A DNA stretch of 45,500 nt from Adiantum capillus-veneris (lineage: Eukaryota; Streptophyta; Polypodiopsida; Polypodiales; Pteridaceae): the NCBI GenBank assembly GCA_014529385.2, contig CM043945.1, positions 93,576,112 to 93,621,611 of the forward strand, given 5' to 3'. Below are positions 20,859 through 35,147 of the stretch, piece by piece. Each line of letters opens with the position of its first letter. The first letter of the stretch is position 1. The position numbers were made by a program, and so were the translations under genes. The notes beneath the pieces were generated by a model. It made no database searches. It saw only the letters and a list, made by a program, of their open reading frames with translations, and was not told the DNA's origin.

Positions 20859-23800
20859 ATGGTTGACAACACATATGTGTTCAAGATGATTATTGTTGAG
20901 GATAGATTGGATGGAGACAATTACCCTATGTGGGCTTATATGATGCTTGTGCAAAAATATTGTGTAGGACATTGATGTACGTTCTGGTTCTGAGGATATA
21001 TGCAATATTAAGGATGCAGGTTTTGGTGGTAGGATGGCTGTTGCCCCCAGAGTTGTTTTGCCTATGGCTGAGCAAGCTTGTTGGGATGTAAAAGATGCGC
21101 AGGCTCATGCATTGATTGCATTGTCTATGAAACGCACCATTACTTCCTCATTCATTCAACAAAATCTGCAAAACAGGCTTGGGATATTTTGGTTGGTCTT
21201 TATGCAAGTCGCAATGAGACTAGAATTGCTTTGTTGCGTAAAGAGTTGAAATCGAAGATTATGCATGAGGAAGATGAAATAGACACTTTTTTTTGCTGAT
21301 GTCAAGATATAAATGAGCAACTTACTTCTGCAAGCGAAGTCATTTTTGACAGTTCCCTTGTGCAGGCTGTTCTTGATGCCTTGCTAGATTCTCACCAGAC
21401 TTTTGCTAGTACCTGGAGACTTATGACCCAAGGAAATCCAGGGTTGTTAAGTTTGATGCATATACACATTTTTGTTGCAAAAGTCACTTTTCTGAAAAAA
21501 TAGGGCTAAACAGCTTGCATTTGAACATGCCTTTATAGCTTGCAATTGAACATGCGTTTATTGTTGTTCAAAGAAAAGGTGGTAACAACAATGTAGCCAC
21601 TTCTCATGGTTCTTTTGCGAGTGGTAAATCACCTATTACTAATCCTTCTGTTGGCAGTAATTCATCTGTGAATTCTGGTGAAAAGGGAAAAAGAAAATGT
21701 GTTGCCATTATTGTAAAGCTAATGATCACTTGATCAAGAAGTGTCCGAAATTGAAGGCAAAAGAGGCTAAGAAGAAAGAGTGGTATTTTGATAGCGGTGT
21801 TACAAAGCACATTACCTCACATCGTGATTTGTTTACCTCTCTTGAGTCTTTCCCTCATGGAAATCCAGTCACTCGTGTCAACGTCCTCTCTTATCCGGTA
21901 CAGAGAGTTGGAAAGGTTGTGATTATTGATGCAAATAGTAGTTCTTTCACACTTTGTTGATGCATTGTATGTACCTGGGATCAAGAAGAATCTTTTGCAC
22001 TTGCTAGACTTGGATTTGTAGTCAAATTTTTGGATGACAGATGTAAATACATGATCTCAGTTTCGATGATGAAATTATTGCATCTGGCATTTTATGACGT
22101 GGGCTGTATAAGCTCACTTTGTATGACAAGTGTGAGTAGAAGCTTGCAAATGCAGTTGTGGATTCTAAGACTTTCTGTTGCAAACCTACGTTTACAAAAA
22201 TCTGATATGGTTGCTTCTTTGCCACCTCTTGAAGCACCTGTCAAACATGTTTGTGAATGCTGCATTTTGGGTGAGATGCAATGTTCGAAGTTTCCAAAGG
22301 ATGGTTAAGTTAGAGCCACATGCAGGTTGCAGCTTGTGCAAAGTGATGTTTGTAGACCCATGCAAACTCCGCCCTTCGGCAATTACCTTTACTTCGTGAC
22401 TTTCATTGATGATTACTCTAGGCATGCAAGGGTGTGTTTGCTTAAAGGGAAGTCGAAAGTGTTTATGGGCTTCAAACAATTTTTGGCTATGATGACTGAA
22501 AATGTCTCGAAATGTACTATGGACACCCTCCATTCCGATCGAGGGGGGGAATATATGTCTCACGGATTTAATGCATTTTTTTTAGTCGTGGGATAAAACA
22601 CCAATGTACAGTGCCATATACACCTCAACAAAATGGTCTCACTGAGAGGAAAACAGGTCTCTCACGAAAATGGCACGATGTATGGTCAAAAGTCAAGCTT
22701 TGCCGCATTCGTTTGGCTTGAGGCTATCATGATTGCCACTTATATACCAAAAAGGTGTCCTACAAAAGTTTTGTAGTCTATGAATCCATATGAAGCATGG
22801 CGTAATTAGAAAGCCTTTTATTGAGCACATGCGTGTTTTTGGTTGTTTGACATATGCTTGGGTGCCACAAACACAACGCAAAAAATTGGATGATAAGGCT
22901 GTCAAATGCATTTTTGTTGGTTATAGTGCTAAAAGCAAAGGCTATAGATTGTATAATCCGCAAACAAAGCATATCTTCGTCTCATGGGATGTTGTGTTTA
23001 TGAAAGACTATTTAGCTGTTACTATCATGTATTAGAGACAATAATGCAAGCTCACAGGACATTTATGATACTTTGTTGCTTCTTTTCAGTGGTGAAAGTT
23101 CGCATGTAAATTCCAATGAGGCAAATGTACAGCTTATGAGGGTTTTCGAAAATATTACAGATCAACCTATTACTTATGTAGATATACATAATGCACTTGA
23201 TAAGGAAAGGGCTGAGAATGAGCAGGGTAGAGGTATGTCAAAATGGCTCGTGCATACTTTGCGTGATAGGAAATTGGATGCACCTTTCTCTAGTCGTACT
23301 CGTTCAGGTTCTCGCCATGCATAGATTGTTATGCTTTGGCTGTGTCTAGCTTATGTGATGTTGAGGAACCTCTGTCTTTTGATGAAGCATAGAATTTAGA
23401 AAATCGGATGGCTGCCATGCAATCAAAATGTGATGCATTTATATAAAATGGACTTTATGTGATTTGCTCCTAGAAAAAAGGCCATTGGTATGAAGTGAGT
23501 TTACAAGTTGAAACGCAAGCCGGATGGTGAGATTGATCGCTATAAGGCTCCACTTGTTGCAAAGGATTATGCACAGCAAAAAGACATAGATTATGAAAAG
23601 ACTTTTTCTCCCACTTGTTATATGACTACTCTGTGTTTTCTATGTGCATTGGCAACTCATTTTGGTTAGGATGTACACCAATCAGACATTGTTACTGCTT
23701 TCTTGAATGAAGAGGTTTATGTAACGCAGCCTCACGGTTTTGTCATTAAAGGGCATGAAGATAAAGTGTGCAAATGTAAGAAATCTTTGTGTGGGTTGAA

Positions 23801-24840
23801 GCAATCTTCTCGTGCTTGGTATGAGAAGGCTGGCACTCATTTGGTCAAACGAGGATTTCGTAATAGTCCACTAGAAAGCGCATTGTATGTAAAGCATGAG
23901 GTTGATGTACCTCTCATTGTTGTTCTCTATGTGGATGATTTGTTGATCACTGGACCAAATGAGAGATATATTACTGAATTTAAGGTTGATTTGAATACAA
24001 CTTTCAAGATGAAAGATTTGGGACTATTGAATCATTACTTGAGCATCAAGTTTAAGCAGTGTAATGGTGGTATTGCCTAGTGTCAGACAAGTTACATACA
24101 AACATTGCTATATAAGTTTGGACTTGAAGATTGCAAACCTATTGCCACTCCCATGGAAACATGTTTGAAATTGAGTCTTCATGATGCTGGTGATCCTGCC
24201 AATGTCACTCTTTACGAAATTGATGTTGGATGTCTCATTTATGTATGCAATACGAGGTCGAATATACAATTTTCAATCTCACAAGTGCGCATATTTATGC
24301 ATAACCTAGGGTCTAAGCATTGACAGACTGTCAAGAGGATTTTTCACTACTTGAGTGGCACTTTACATCTTGGCTTGTTTTATCCTGGGGGGATCATTGC
24401 CACGAGATTTACATGCTTTTTTGAACACGCAAGTGTCCATGAGTGGTCTTTGTTTCATGCTCGAAAGTTCCTGTAAATCATGGTTGATCAAGAAGCAACC
24501 TACTGTGGCCACTCCTAGTTGTGAGACTGAGTACATGGCAGTCTTCGCAGCTATGGTTGAGTGTATATGGCTCAGACTCCTTATGACTGATTTGGGTGCT
24601 GGATAGAACACCACCAACACTATCTACACTGACAGTTAGAGTGCATTGACAGTTGCGAGGAACCCAATTTTTCATGTTCGCACAAAGCACACTGAGGTGC
24701 ATTACCACTATGTCAGGGAGAGGCTCTCAGCATGAGAGATTAGTTTGGCTTATGTGCCAACACAGGACAACCTTGCAGATCTTTTCACAAAGGCATTGTC
24801 TCGTGAGAAGTTCGAAGCTTTCCGCAAAGCTTTGGGCTTA
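20859..24840 (+). pseudogene. Broken gag-pol polyprotein of copia family 1
   Basis: Gag starts at 20859 (MVDNTYVFKMI, then DRLDGDNYPMW). A knuckle CHYCKANDHLIKKC lies near 21700-21741 and protease WYFDSGVTKHITSHRDLF near 21781. The integrase has SDVC near 22340, SDRGGEY near 22540 and TPQQNG near 22620. RT has LYVDDLLITG near 23926, and the RNase H remnant runs to about 24830. The protease still has DSG but with Val for the usual Ala. Stops are frequent; several are TAG where Gln or Trp is expected, for example at 24604, 24637 and 23668. No translatable polyprotein remains. Confidence 0.88.
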
Positions 24841-24935
24841 CTCCCCTTTGTGGACTGATTATGACCTAAGGACATGGCACTTCCCTATACTCTATGTGCT
24901 AGCTCTCGTTCAGCGCATCACTCCCACGGAGGATT

Positions 24936-25141
24936 TGCTACCATATACATGTGGTAGTGATGTGTGCGAACACACTTAGGACCGTTGGGGTATTTTCTCT
25001 CTCACTAGGTTGTTTTTTTTCGTGCATTGTTTATATGCTTATCACTGTAGGACTAACTTATCTTTCCATTGCACACTAAGTAATATACTTTCTGTTGTGT
25101 GCTTGAGATTCCTTCGTTTTCTCCAAGCTGCGTGTGTTACA
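24936..25141 (+). repeat. 3' LTR, copia family 1, with a short deletion near its end
   Basis: It begins TGCTACC after the polypurine tract. The last part, which should read through aaccctaattctaaca, is collapsed to ttaca at 25137-25141. Confidence 0.8.
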
Positions 25142-25329
25142 ATCTATTTTTGAAAAAGTGTGGGAACATGCTAGTGAAGATAAAAATTGGTAACTTTTCA
25201 AATGCTATTGAATACCCTTGAGGTTGTGATTGTGCAACAACTGGTGCGTCTCTACAATGGCACTCTCCTCTTAAGAGTTGATCTACGTTTATCGTAATCA
25301 CTTCACATACATATCTCTCACCTTTTAAA
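25142..25329. other. Short unassigned spacer
   Basis: AT-rich; nothing recognised. Confidence 0.4.
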
Positions 25330-26125
25330 GATTCTTCAAAAAAAGAAACTCCTCAAATATTAACCAATGATTTGAGGTTATAAAGTTCATTCTTGTTAAA
25401 AGAGCAGAATTTACCGTTCTTTGTTGAGGCTTAGGGCCCATCAAAATGACTCGATTCTGGTTTCTATCGTTTGCCTCAAACTTTGCCTTCTTTATGTAGT
25501 TTTTAGCCCTTGCTACCACATTCAATGGTGTCTTCATGCACCCCTTCAAAAATCTACTTCATGCTTGAAAATTTTTATAACATTTATTCCCTTATTATTA
25601 TTTTGGTTGTATTGAAGTCTCTAGAATGTTGCTTAAGGGTGTAGAACTCCATCTTCTTATCCATCCATGGTATAATAAATAGAGGCAAACCTTTTTTCTA
25701 CTTTGTTTTTGAAATCGTCCCACCAATTTGGACCTAACTTTTTTCTTTGCTTTAGATATGCCTTCTTTGGTACTTTTTGCAAATGCAACAAGGTAACTTT
25801 AGCTTTGGCTTCTCTTCAAAGTGAAATAATCTTTTAACTCGCCAGTCAACCCAAGCTTTAAGATCTTCACCAGAAGGTCGACTCCTTCAAATTCATCAGT
25901 TTTGCCTTCTCGAAGACTTGCTTAAGAGTTTCTTCTCCAGCATCCTTGTCATATTTCATTTCTTGTCTCCACCATCTCTATCAGATCCACACAAAAATGA
26001 TCATCTTCTATAGAAATCACCGCCTCTTGCTCGACGATTTGCAATTTTTAAATCCATATGCAAACAACAAATCAAATCCTCTTGCTACTTAATTTTTCTC
26101 TCATATCCCTCCATAGTAGTAAGAT
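25330..26125 (-). pseudogene. Decayed Ty3/gypsy gag fragment
   Basis: Minus-strand reading yields LKAWVDW, then LFHFEEKPKLK and, after a frame change, PNWWDDFKNKVEKRF. That is the layout of the retrotransposon gag domain (AWxxW..., xWW, WxxFxxxxxxRF). Stops and shifts are frequent, and no zinc knuckle was found. The fragment lies downstream of a primer-site-like sequence at 26127-26146, which fits an old minus-strand gypsy element. This is my reading of a degenerate sequence, not a firm assignment. Confidence 0.5.
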
Positions 26126-26126
26126 C

Positions 26127-26640
26127 AAACTCCTATGATATCACTTGTACCTCCAAATATAGCAATTGACAAGATACACATTTATATAGAAAGAGGACAG
26201 AAGGAAATTGCAATTCGAAAGCAAAGAGAAACTGCTTGAATTATAGCATTGATGTTTACAATCAATCAATAGATGCACTTTGTACAACAGAGCTCAAACC
26301 TCCTCACCACTTAACAATCCTAGCTTACATGTAACCATCACAATCGCTATCAAAATCTCGATCTCTCAATCTAAATCGCACTCGCAATCACAATCTCAAT
26401 CTCTCAATCTAAATCGCACTCGCAATCACAATCTCAATCTTATAAAGGCCTTGTCAAGAATACAAAGTTTTGTCGTTTGGCAAAACGTATTTTCTTCTGA
26501 ACTCCAAAATTACCCCTAAGAGCAAATCGTCCACTTGCATGTCAACCTTCCAGAAATAGTCAAAACATATGCGCACTACAAAAATAACATACGCAAGAAA
26601 AAGACATCAAAACGAGAGAGAATTAGAGTTAGCTTGTGAG
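26127..26640 (-). repeat. Probable primer site and 5' LTR of a decayed gypsy element
   Basis: The minus strand reads TGATATCATAGGAG after acaag, resembling a worn TGGTATCAGAGC site. Further right, a TATA-like ttataag (minus, about 26439-26446) lies upstream of a simple-repeat leader, as in an LTR promoter. The outer boundary is not visible. Confidence 0.35.
26361..26436. repeat. 38-bp tandem repeat, two copies
   Basis: The unit 26361-26398 (atctctcaatctaaatcgca...) is repeated at 26399-26436 without visible change and is itself made of variants of caatct/caatcg. Confidence 0.92.
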
Positions 26641-28030
26641 CTATCAAAACATTCATATTTGAAAACTCAAGAAGAGGCTGTGAGGGACCTAGTGCCAAGT
26701 TTCAGCGCATTTTGATACTGGGGTACTACATGGATCACAATCCATGACCCTTTCTCTCACAGATTCAGCCTAGATTGATACCAGAGCTAGTACTAGTTCA
26801 TAGGGGCATAATGGTCTTTTCAAAGTTCAATTTGATTTGTGTTTCTTGCAAGAAAAATAGGATTTTGTGTCAAAAGTGCCATAAGATTCTGATTTGAATA
26901 GATTTTGACTAAAAGAGCCGCTGTAGACTTATAGCCACCATGTTGGTTTTGTACAAGTTGTGGAAATCAGAGTTTGCAAATCAAGTTTCTATTGATTGGA
27001 AGGCTAGATGCACCATAAAAGGTAACAAGTCAGGGTTTTGCAAGCGTAATTTTCTTGATGTATTTGCGATTAAGCAAGTTATATCAAAATAGAAATACTA
27101 TTGTTAGAGACCAGTCAAGTCATATTTCAAGAGAAGGGAGTCTCAATCAAGGAACTTTACCGACCTTAGAGACAATTTTGGCGGAAGCCTTTTTGATACT
27201 TCATTAGAGAGATCTTATACCTATATGGCAGAGGGATCCAAAAGTGCTAGTTTCAAGGAGGAAACCAAAATGGGAATGGGATGATCACAAATAGTACTAA
27301 CTATGAAACTTTTGCACCTACAGTACCAGTTTGAAAATGAACATGTGCTTATATCTACGAAGATGGTATGGATCATTACTGTGTAAAAATAAAAGACTCG
27401 AAGACCAATTTAAGAATTTTGAGACTCATTCAAGTCCCATTTTCTTAAATAGACACTCAAGAATTAAGGATTATTTAGATAATAGAACTTTGTAAGGGAT
27501 AGCACATAAAGGTTTTCTTATAACTAAAGCAAAGCTCGCCAGGCTAAATCCACTATGAGAATTTTGTTCATACATTTAGATTTGAGTCTCTTCTTAGGAT
27601 TTTATTACAAAATAGTGAACTAATTATAAGCCTTTATAAATACCATCTCTTAGTTTAATCCTACAAATCTTACTTTTCATATATCCCACAATTGTAACCT
27701 AGTGATAGGCTGCAAACAAAAACAAAAGGTCTAGTTGAAACTTAATCTAGAGTAGAGGAGTCAATATAGAGATACCTAGTTTAAAATGTAGTAATCTTAG
27801 GAAAAATTTTGTATATCTAGTCATTTTTAAAATCTAAGGATTTCATCAAAGTCCTCATTCAACAAAGGCCTACAAAATTTCAAATTCCAACATTCATTAT
27901 GACAAGGCATGCTAGGATTTATCTTAGCTTTCTTTATATACATGAACTTGTGGAGTTGAGGCTAAAAATTAAGGTCAAGCCTCAAAATTGAATTTTTTGT
28001 TGATGGATGTACAGATCAATGTCCAACTAG
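26641..28030. other. Old repeat sequence without a recognisable gene
   Basis: There is no coding frame of note. A near-palindrome atggatcacaatccat at 26730-26745 recurs at 29359, 29475 and 29718. The rest is AT-rich and unassigned. Confidence 0.4.
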
Positions 28031-28570
28031 CCAATGGAACAAAAAAAAAACTTGTAGATACTAGGGCGTGCATTAATGCTATGCGAATTCTACATACCTC
28101 AAACTATCAAACTCCATGATCAAACCAACCAAGATTGAGCCAAAAGCAGCTAACAAAGGAACAACGATTAGTTTGACCAGTGTCTCAATTAACATTGACC
28201 ATGTCACTACCCACATCAAATCCACATCATGGATGGTACGAACCTTAATGAAGAAATCATCTTGGGAGTTTCATGAATGGGCACTTTCAAAGCAGTTCTA
28301 GAATGGAATGACAATACTTTGAAGTACAATCTCAAAGGCATAGCTTATGTTATACCCTTGGCACAAACATATCACATTCGGGGTGTATGTCCTCAGTCAT
28401 GAGAATCGGTGATAGGGGATTCGCAGTCTGTTATTCAACCGCAACATTCTCTAAGCATTCGTGGGAAAAAGATGAAGCAAGTTTGGGTGAAAAAGTCAAT
28501 TATGGAAACCAAACTAGAGCAAACATGGGATACCCAAAGCCTTGAATTCCAATCAATCTTCCAACTTGAT
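28030..28570 (+). pseudogene. Decayed Ty3/gypsy protease region
   Basis: Plus-strand translation near 28045 gives LVDTRACINAM, matching the gypsy retropepsin LVDTGA-x-N pattern with Arg replacing the Gly of DTG. After a frame change, a beta-strand-like ISLTSVSINIDHVTTHI stretch and a WEFHEWALSK segment occupy the place of the GRPWxH region in this class. Stops follow. No gag, RT or integrase is attached on the plus strand here. Confidence 0.45.
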
Positions 28571-28964
28571 TGAGCCAAGTTCCAGGTTATCAGCCAATTA
28601 ATAATAATTTTGAGTAATTCTCTTGTCTTTTTAACCTAATAATGATAAAAAATAAATAAGCAAAGCAAAAGAAATTGGATTCAAGTTTTGAAAGAAAATG
28701 CCAAGCCTACAAAGCAAGAGCTTCAAGCATGTCAAATATTAAAGGATTTGGCACATGCCAAAATTTGGGCCAACTTAAAATGGACCAAAATTGTAGAATC
28801 ATGACCAATTAACGACTAGGTGTCCAATTGACGAGCCGTTTGAGCCGTAGGTGGTGTGACATGGAAAACATGAGCAAGCTAGGTAAGTATGCACAGTGCA
28901 CTTGGGACAATACAGGAACATATAGGAAAAATGGGCATATCAAGGCTCATTTGCAGTTAGACAC

Positions 28965-30049
<1,085 letters not shown>

Positions 30050-30050
<1 letters not shown>

Positions 30051-31464
30051 CAACCAAAACCAAATATGGCAACCTTGCTCTCCACACTTGAAACACTTGT
30101 TATCTTTATGATAACATTCAACCTCTTCAAGAGAAATTTTATTTTTACCTTTGTAGTCGTTTTCTTTTGCCTTTCCTATGTTGTTGTTGTTGTTATCCCT
30201 GGGAGAATTCTACATAACATCGTTCTTCCCGCTTTGGCTTATTTAATTCTTTGGCTTTTGTTGGCTTTAATCCATTCTTGGTCCCTTCTTGGAAATGAAT
30301 CCTCAAAGCAACCATAGTATGATGTATGATCTCTGTAATAATTTTAGGTCTTTGTGAGTTGTCATACTCACTCATCTCCTTCTATAAGCCAACACAAAAT
30401 CGTTTCTTTTGTTTTGCAAAGTATATCTTTCTGTAGACAGTGGCTTTGAGATGTAAGCCCCAAAACTTATCCACATACTTTTGGACAATCATATGTGGGG
30501 CTATCTTCAAGATTTGCCATTCCGTGAGGAATTTGTCTTTGGTATCACTTGGAAGGAGGTGCTTTGTAATAGCAATCCTCAAAGATTTCCAATTCTTTGA
30601 AGCTTTACCTCGGCTACGTAAGATTGCCCACCATTGATGGGCTGAATTTTGGAAATACATAGAAATATTTCGTAGCTTTGAAGATTTTGAGACATATTCA
30701 TCTCCAAAAACTGCGTCAAATTTTTGGATAAGGGCCAACACTTTATCAATTGTGCTTCAAAGGTTCCATCATAGGTAAGAAAGCCAATGTACTTTCCTTC
30801 CTCTTTGAATTTCTTCAACTTACTTGACCTCTTCCATGCCGCATAGCTCCTCCGTTTACCCCTTCTCTTCTGTCTCCTAGATGGAAAGTGGCTATCCACC
30901 GTGTCTAAAGATGGGGATGATGATGAACAGAAAGAGGAGGAAGAAGCTGAAGACACTGACCGCTTTCTTCACTTCCTCTTGCTTGGATCTATTTCTCCCT
31001 TCTTTGGCATGTGAGGGAGTACTTGACTCACTTCATCCTCCTTTTCGGAGGAGTAGGTAAAAGACGTGCCCGCCATCTTATTGGGACAAAATCTCTTTCA
31101 GAGGTAGATAAAGTGTCACTTTCATGCCTCTCCCTTGAAAGTTGAAGGTGCACTTTTTATTCTCAAAATGTTCACCTTCAAGGTCCTCCGGAATCTACTT
31201 TTTATTACACAAAGAGATTCCTCTTTTGGAGGCCTCATTAGGAGGTCTTGCAAGAACTCTCTCCTCCTAGACATGTAAGGTAACTTGAGCTTGAAGAGCT
31301 CTAATTTGGCTTTGATCCTCTTCTTACAAACTAGGGTTTCCCATTGCTTCTTGTAACCTATCAACAAGGTAGTTGATGACTCTACAACCTTCATCAAATG
31401 TTATATCATACGCCAAATCTAAGTTCCCCATATTAATTACATTATCTTGATTATGTTGGACCAT
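30050..31464 (-). pseudogene. Ty3/gypsy gag, family G1, minus strand, broken
   Basis: Starting at ATG 31464, the translation tracks the plus-strand gag at 35148: AYD...DRLQEAMGNPSL here against AYE...TRLQQAMGNPAL there. A Ser-rich, basic middle part follows, then KLKKFKEEGKYIGFLTYDGTFEAQ. The gag domain proper has AHQWWAILRSRGKASKNWKSL and YVDKFWGLHLK. It ends with a knuckle remnant CFKCGEQG near 30090-30067. Several stops and at least one frameshift (between 30741 and 30579) break it. It would have formed the capsid. No pol lies downstream. Confidence 0.75.
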
Positions 31465-31549
31465 GATTAAATTTCTTTATAAGTGTATGCTAATTCTTTC
31501 TTAGATTACTCAAGGACCTCTCTTCTTAGGCAAGAAAAGAGAAACCTTG

Positions 31550-31561
31550 GATTTGATACCA
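31550..31561 (-). other. Primer binding site of the minus-strand family G1 element
   Basis: The minus strand reads TGGTATCAAATC, two changes from TGGTATCAGAGC. The leader beyond it (tttctcttttcttgcctaag) matches the leader of the plus-strand copy at about 34763. Confidence 0.75.
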
Positions 31562-31790
31562 ATGTCAAAGAATCTAATGCTAACTTTTAGATTCAGCAGA
31601 ATTTAACTATGAAAGAAGATATTTTTCTTTTAAGAGAAAGATAGCAAGGAGAACATAAGTTGTGCCAAGCTAATTACTTTACACAAATAAAAATGAAAAA
31701 TTTAACCATGTGCATAATTCAAAGATAATAACCAATCAAGATTGACAACACCAATTAAGATTGACAAATTTGCTTAGAGCCGGTCCCCCC

Positions 31791-33000
31791 TCTAAAAGTA
31801 ATTGTATTATAATCCTCTCAAAAGAGATCTTTGATTACAATACATGTTTGTGCTCTTGCGGAGGCTTGCTTGAATCAAGAAGATAGTATCTTAAATATTC
31901 CAAGGTATAACCCTCCTTCTCAAACCCTAAACACCCAATGGGGAGAAAGGAACTGCGGGAGAAGAGGAAGATGAGGGTGGAAAGAAGTATTTGTGAAGCA
32001 AGGGAATGGATTCTTTGAATATGCTTGATCATGATCAAGATCTAAGCATAGCATAGTATAACAAAATAGTAGAGATGGTGAAATAAAAGATTTCATTGGC
32101 TTGGATTTGGATTTATAGTCAAGAGCCTGATCATAGAGTTTGTCTCTACTAGAGATTTCATGAGAGAGGGAGATAGAGAGAGAGAGAGACTGCTTTGACA
32201 ACTTGGTCACTTGAGAGAGTGTGTGAGAGGAGCAAGAAGAGCTAAAAAATCCAACGATCCCTCTCTTATATAGCTATGCTACTGTGAAACTAGACTTGAA
32301 TTAGAATGCTTCACACTTGACCAATGAGTTGGGAACTCCTCCAAATGTAACTCAAGCATGCCAACACTTGTCCACTCTTGCCTCACATTCTAAAACCTCT
32401 CTAAAAGTAATTGTATTATAATCCTCTCAAAAGAGATCTTTGATTACAATACATGTTTGTGCTCTTGTGGAGCCTTGCTTGAATCAAGAAGATAGTATCT
32501 TAAATATTCCAAGGTATAACCCTCCTTCTCAAACCCTAAACACCCAATGGGGAGAAAGGAACTGCGGGAGAAGAGGAAGATGAGGGTGGAAAGAAGTATT
32601 TGTGAAGCAAGAGAATGGATTCTTTGAATATGCTTGATCATGATCAAGCTCTAAGCATAGCATAGTATAACAGAATAGTAGAGATGGTGAAATAAAAGAT
32701 TTCATTGGCTTGGATTTGGATTTATAGTCAAGAGCCTGATCATAGAGTTTGTCTCTACTAGAGATTTCATGAGAGAGGGAGATAGAGAGAGAGAGAGACC
32801 GCTTTGACAACTTGGTCACTTGAGAGAGTGTGTGAGAGGAGCAAGAAGAGCTAAAAAATCCAACGATCCCTCTCTTATATAGCTATGCTACTGTGAAACT
32901 AGACTTGAATTAGAATGCTTCACACTTGACCAATGAGTTGGGAACTCCAAATGTAACTCAAGCATGCCAACACTTGTCCACTCTTGCCTCACATTCTATA
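31791..33000. repeat. 609-bp tandem duplication, two near-identical copies
   Basis: Copy 1 is 31791-32399 and copy 2 is 32400 to about 33000. Scattered single differences and a few missing bases (near 32948) separate them. Each copy contains a minus-strand TATA box (gctatataag; 32266-32275 and about 32876-32885) and the run of leader sequence below it. Confidence 0.95.
32266..32275 (-). promoter_or_regulatory. TATA box in the LTR promoter, copy 1
   Basis: GCTATATAAG on the minus strand is followed 25-40 bases downstream by CT-rich sequence, an arrangement usual for plant LTR promoters. A second copy lies about 610 bases to the right. Confidence 0.5.
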
Positions 33001-33002
33001 AC

Positions 33003-33031
33003 CCCCCCCCCCCCCCCCCCCCCCGCCCCCC
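33003..33031. repeat. Poly-C tract
   Basis: C run with a single G near 33025, at the outer end of the second 609-bp copy. Its length is likely to vary between assemblies. Confidence 0.9.
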
Positions 33032-34740
<1,709 letters not shown>

Positions 34741-34741
34741 T

Positions 34742-34753
34742 TGGTATCAGAGC
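34742..34753 (+). other. Primer binding site of the plus-strand family G1 element
   Basis: TGGTATCAGAGC on the plus strand, with a leader shared with the minus-strand copy. About 395 bases of untranslated leader separate it from the gag ATG at 35148. Confidence 0.88.
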
Positions 34754-35147
34754 TATTGGTTTCTCTTTTCTTGTTTAAGAAGAAAGGTCCTTAAGTTTTC
34801 CATGAAAGGTTGGGCCTGTTTATTGCAATAGGGTAAGTGGGATAGGGATCTATTATCTTGGTTGAGAAGGACTTAGTTCGAGGTACACCGTTGGGAACTA
34901 CAATCTTAATAATGGAACCTCTCGGGGCTTGCCTTTGGCTTAGCCATTATTGAGCTACAAGCAAGCTCAAAAGGAACCATAATCAATCGAGAAATGTTAG
35001 ACCCTCTCCACTAGTCTTTGCAATCAATAGTGTCTAAACCACATGTGTGGCTGCTTGAGAACTAATTTTCAAAGGTAAAGAAGAGTAGCGACTAAGGTTT
35101 TTGAGGATACCAAATCACAAATTAGTCTATACATAAGTTTAATTAGC

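Larger units (their letters stand above)
20260..25141 (+). mobile_element. Ty1/copia retrotransposon, family 1, decayed full-length copy
   Basis: The 5' LTR (20260-20485), primer site, gag, knuckle, protease, integrase, RT, RNase H, polypurine tract (about 24924-24935) and 3' LTR (24936-25141) are all in order on the plus strand. It is a relative of the element at 257-4590, aligning throughout gag and pol. The flanking five bases (20255-20259 catat; 25142-25146 atcta) do not match. The 3' LTR has lost about 20 bases near its end, so the true boundary or duplication may be damaged. Many stops and shifts indicate an old insertion. Confidence 0.9.
31562..33025 (-). repeat. LTR region of the minus-strand family G1 element
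   Basis: It lies directly outside the primer site. A gggaccggctc motif (minus, near 31787-31777) and an upstream stretch with attgtaatcaaag and ataatacaa correspond to the same order in 34470-34535 on the plus strand, so both are U5/R parts of related LTRs. The outer end is uncertain. Confidence 0.55.

Noticed and set aside
31791-33000. A pair of LTRs of a short element
   Set aside because: The two 609-bp copies are directly adjacent with no internal region, primer site or target duplication between them, so they form a tandem duplication.
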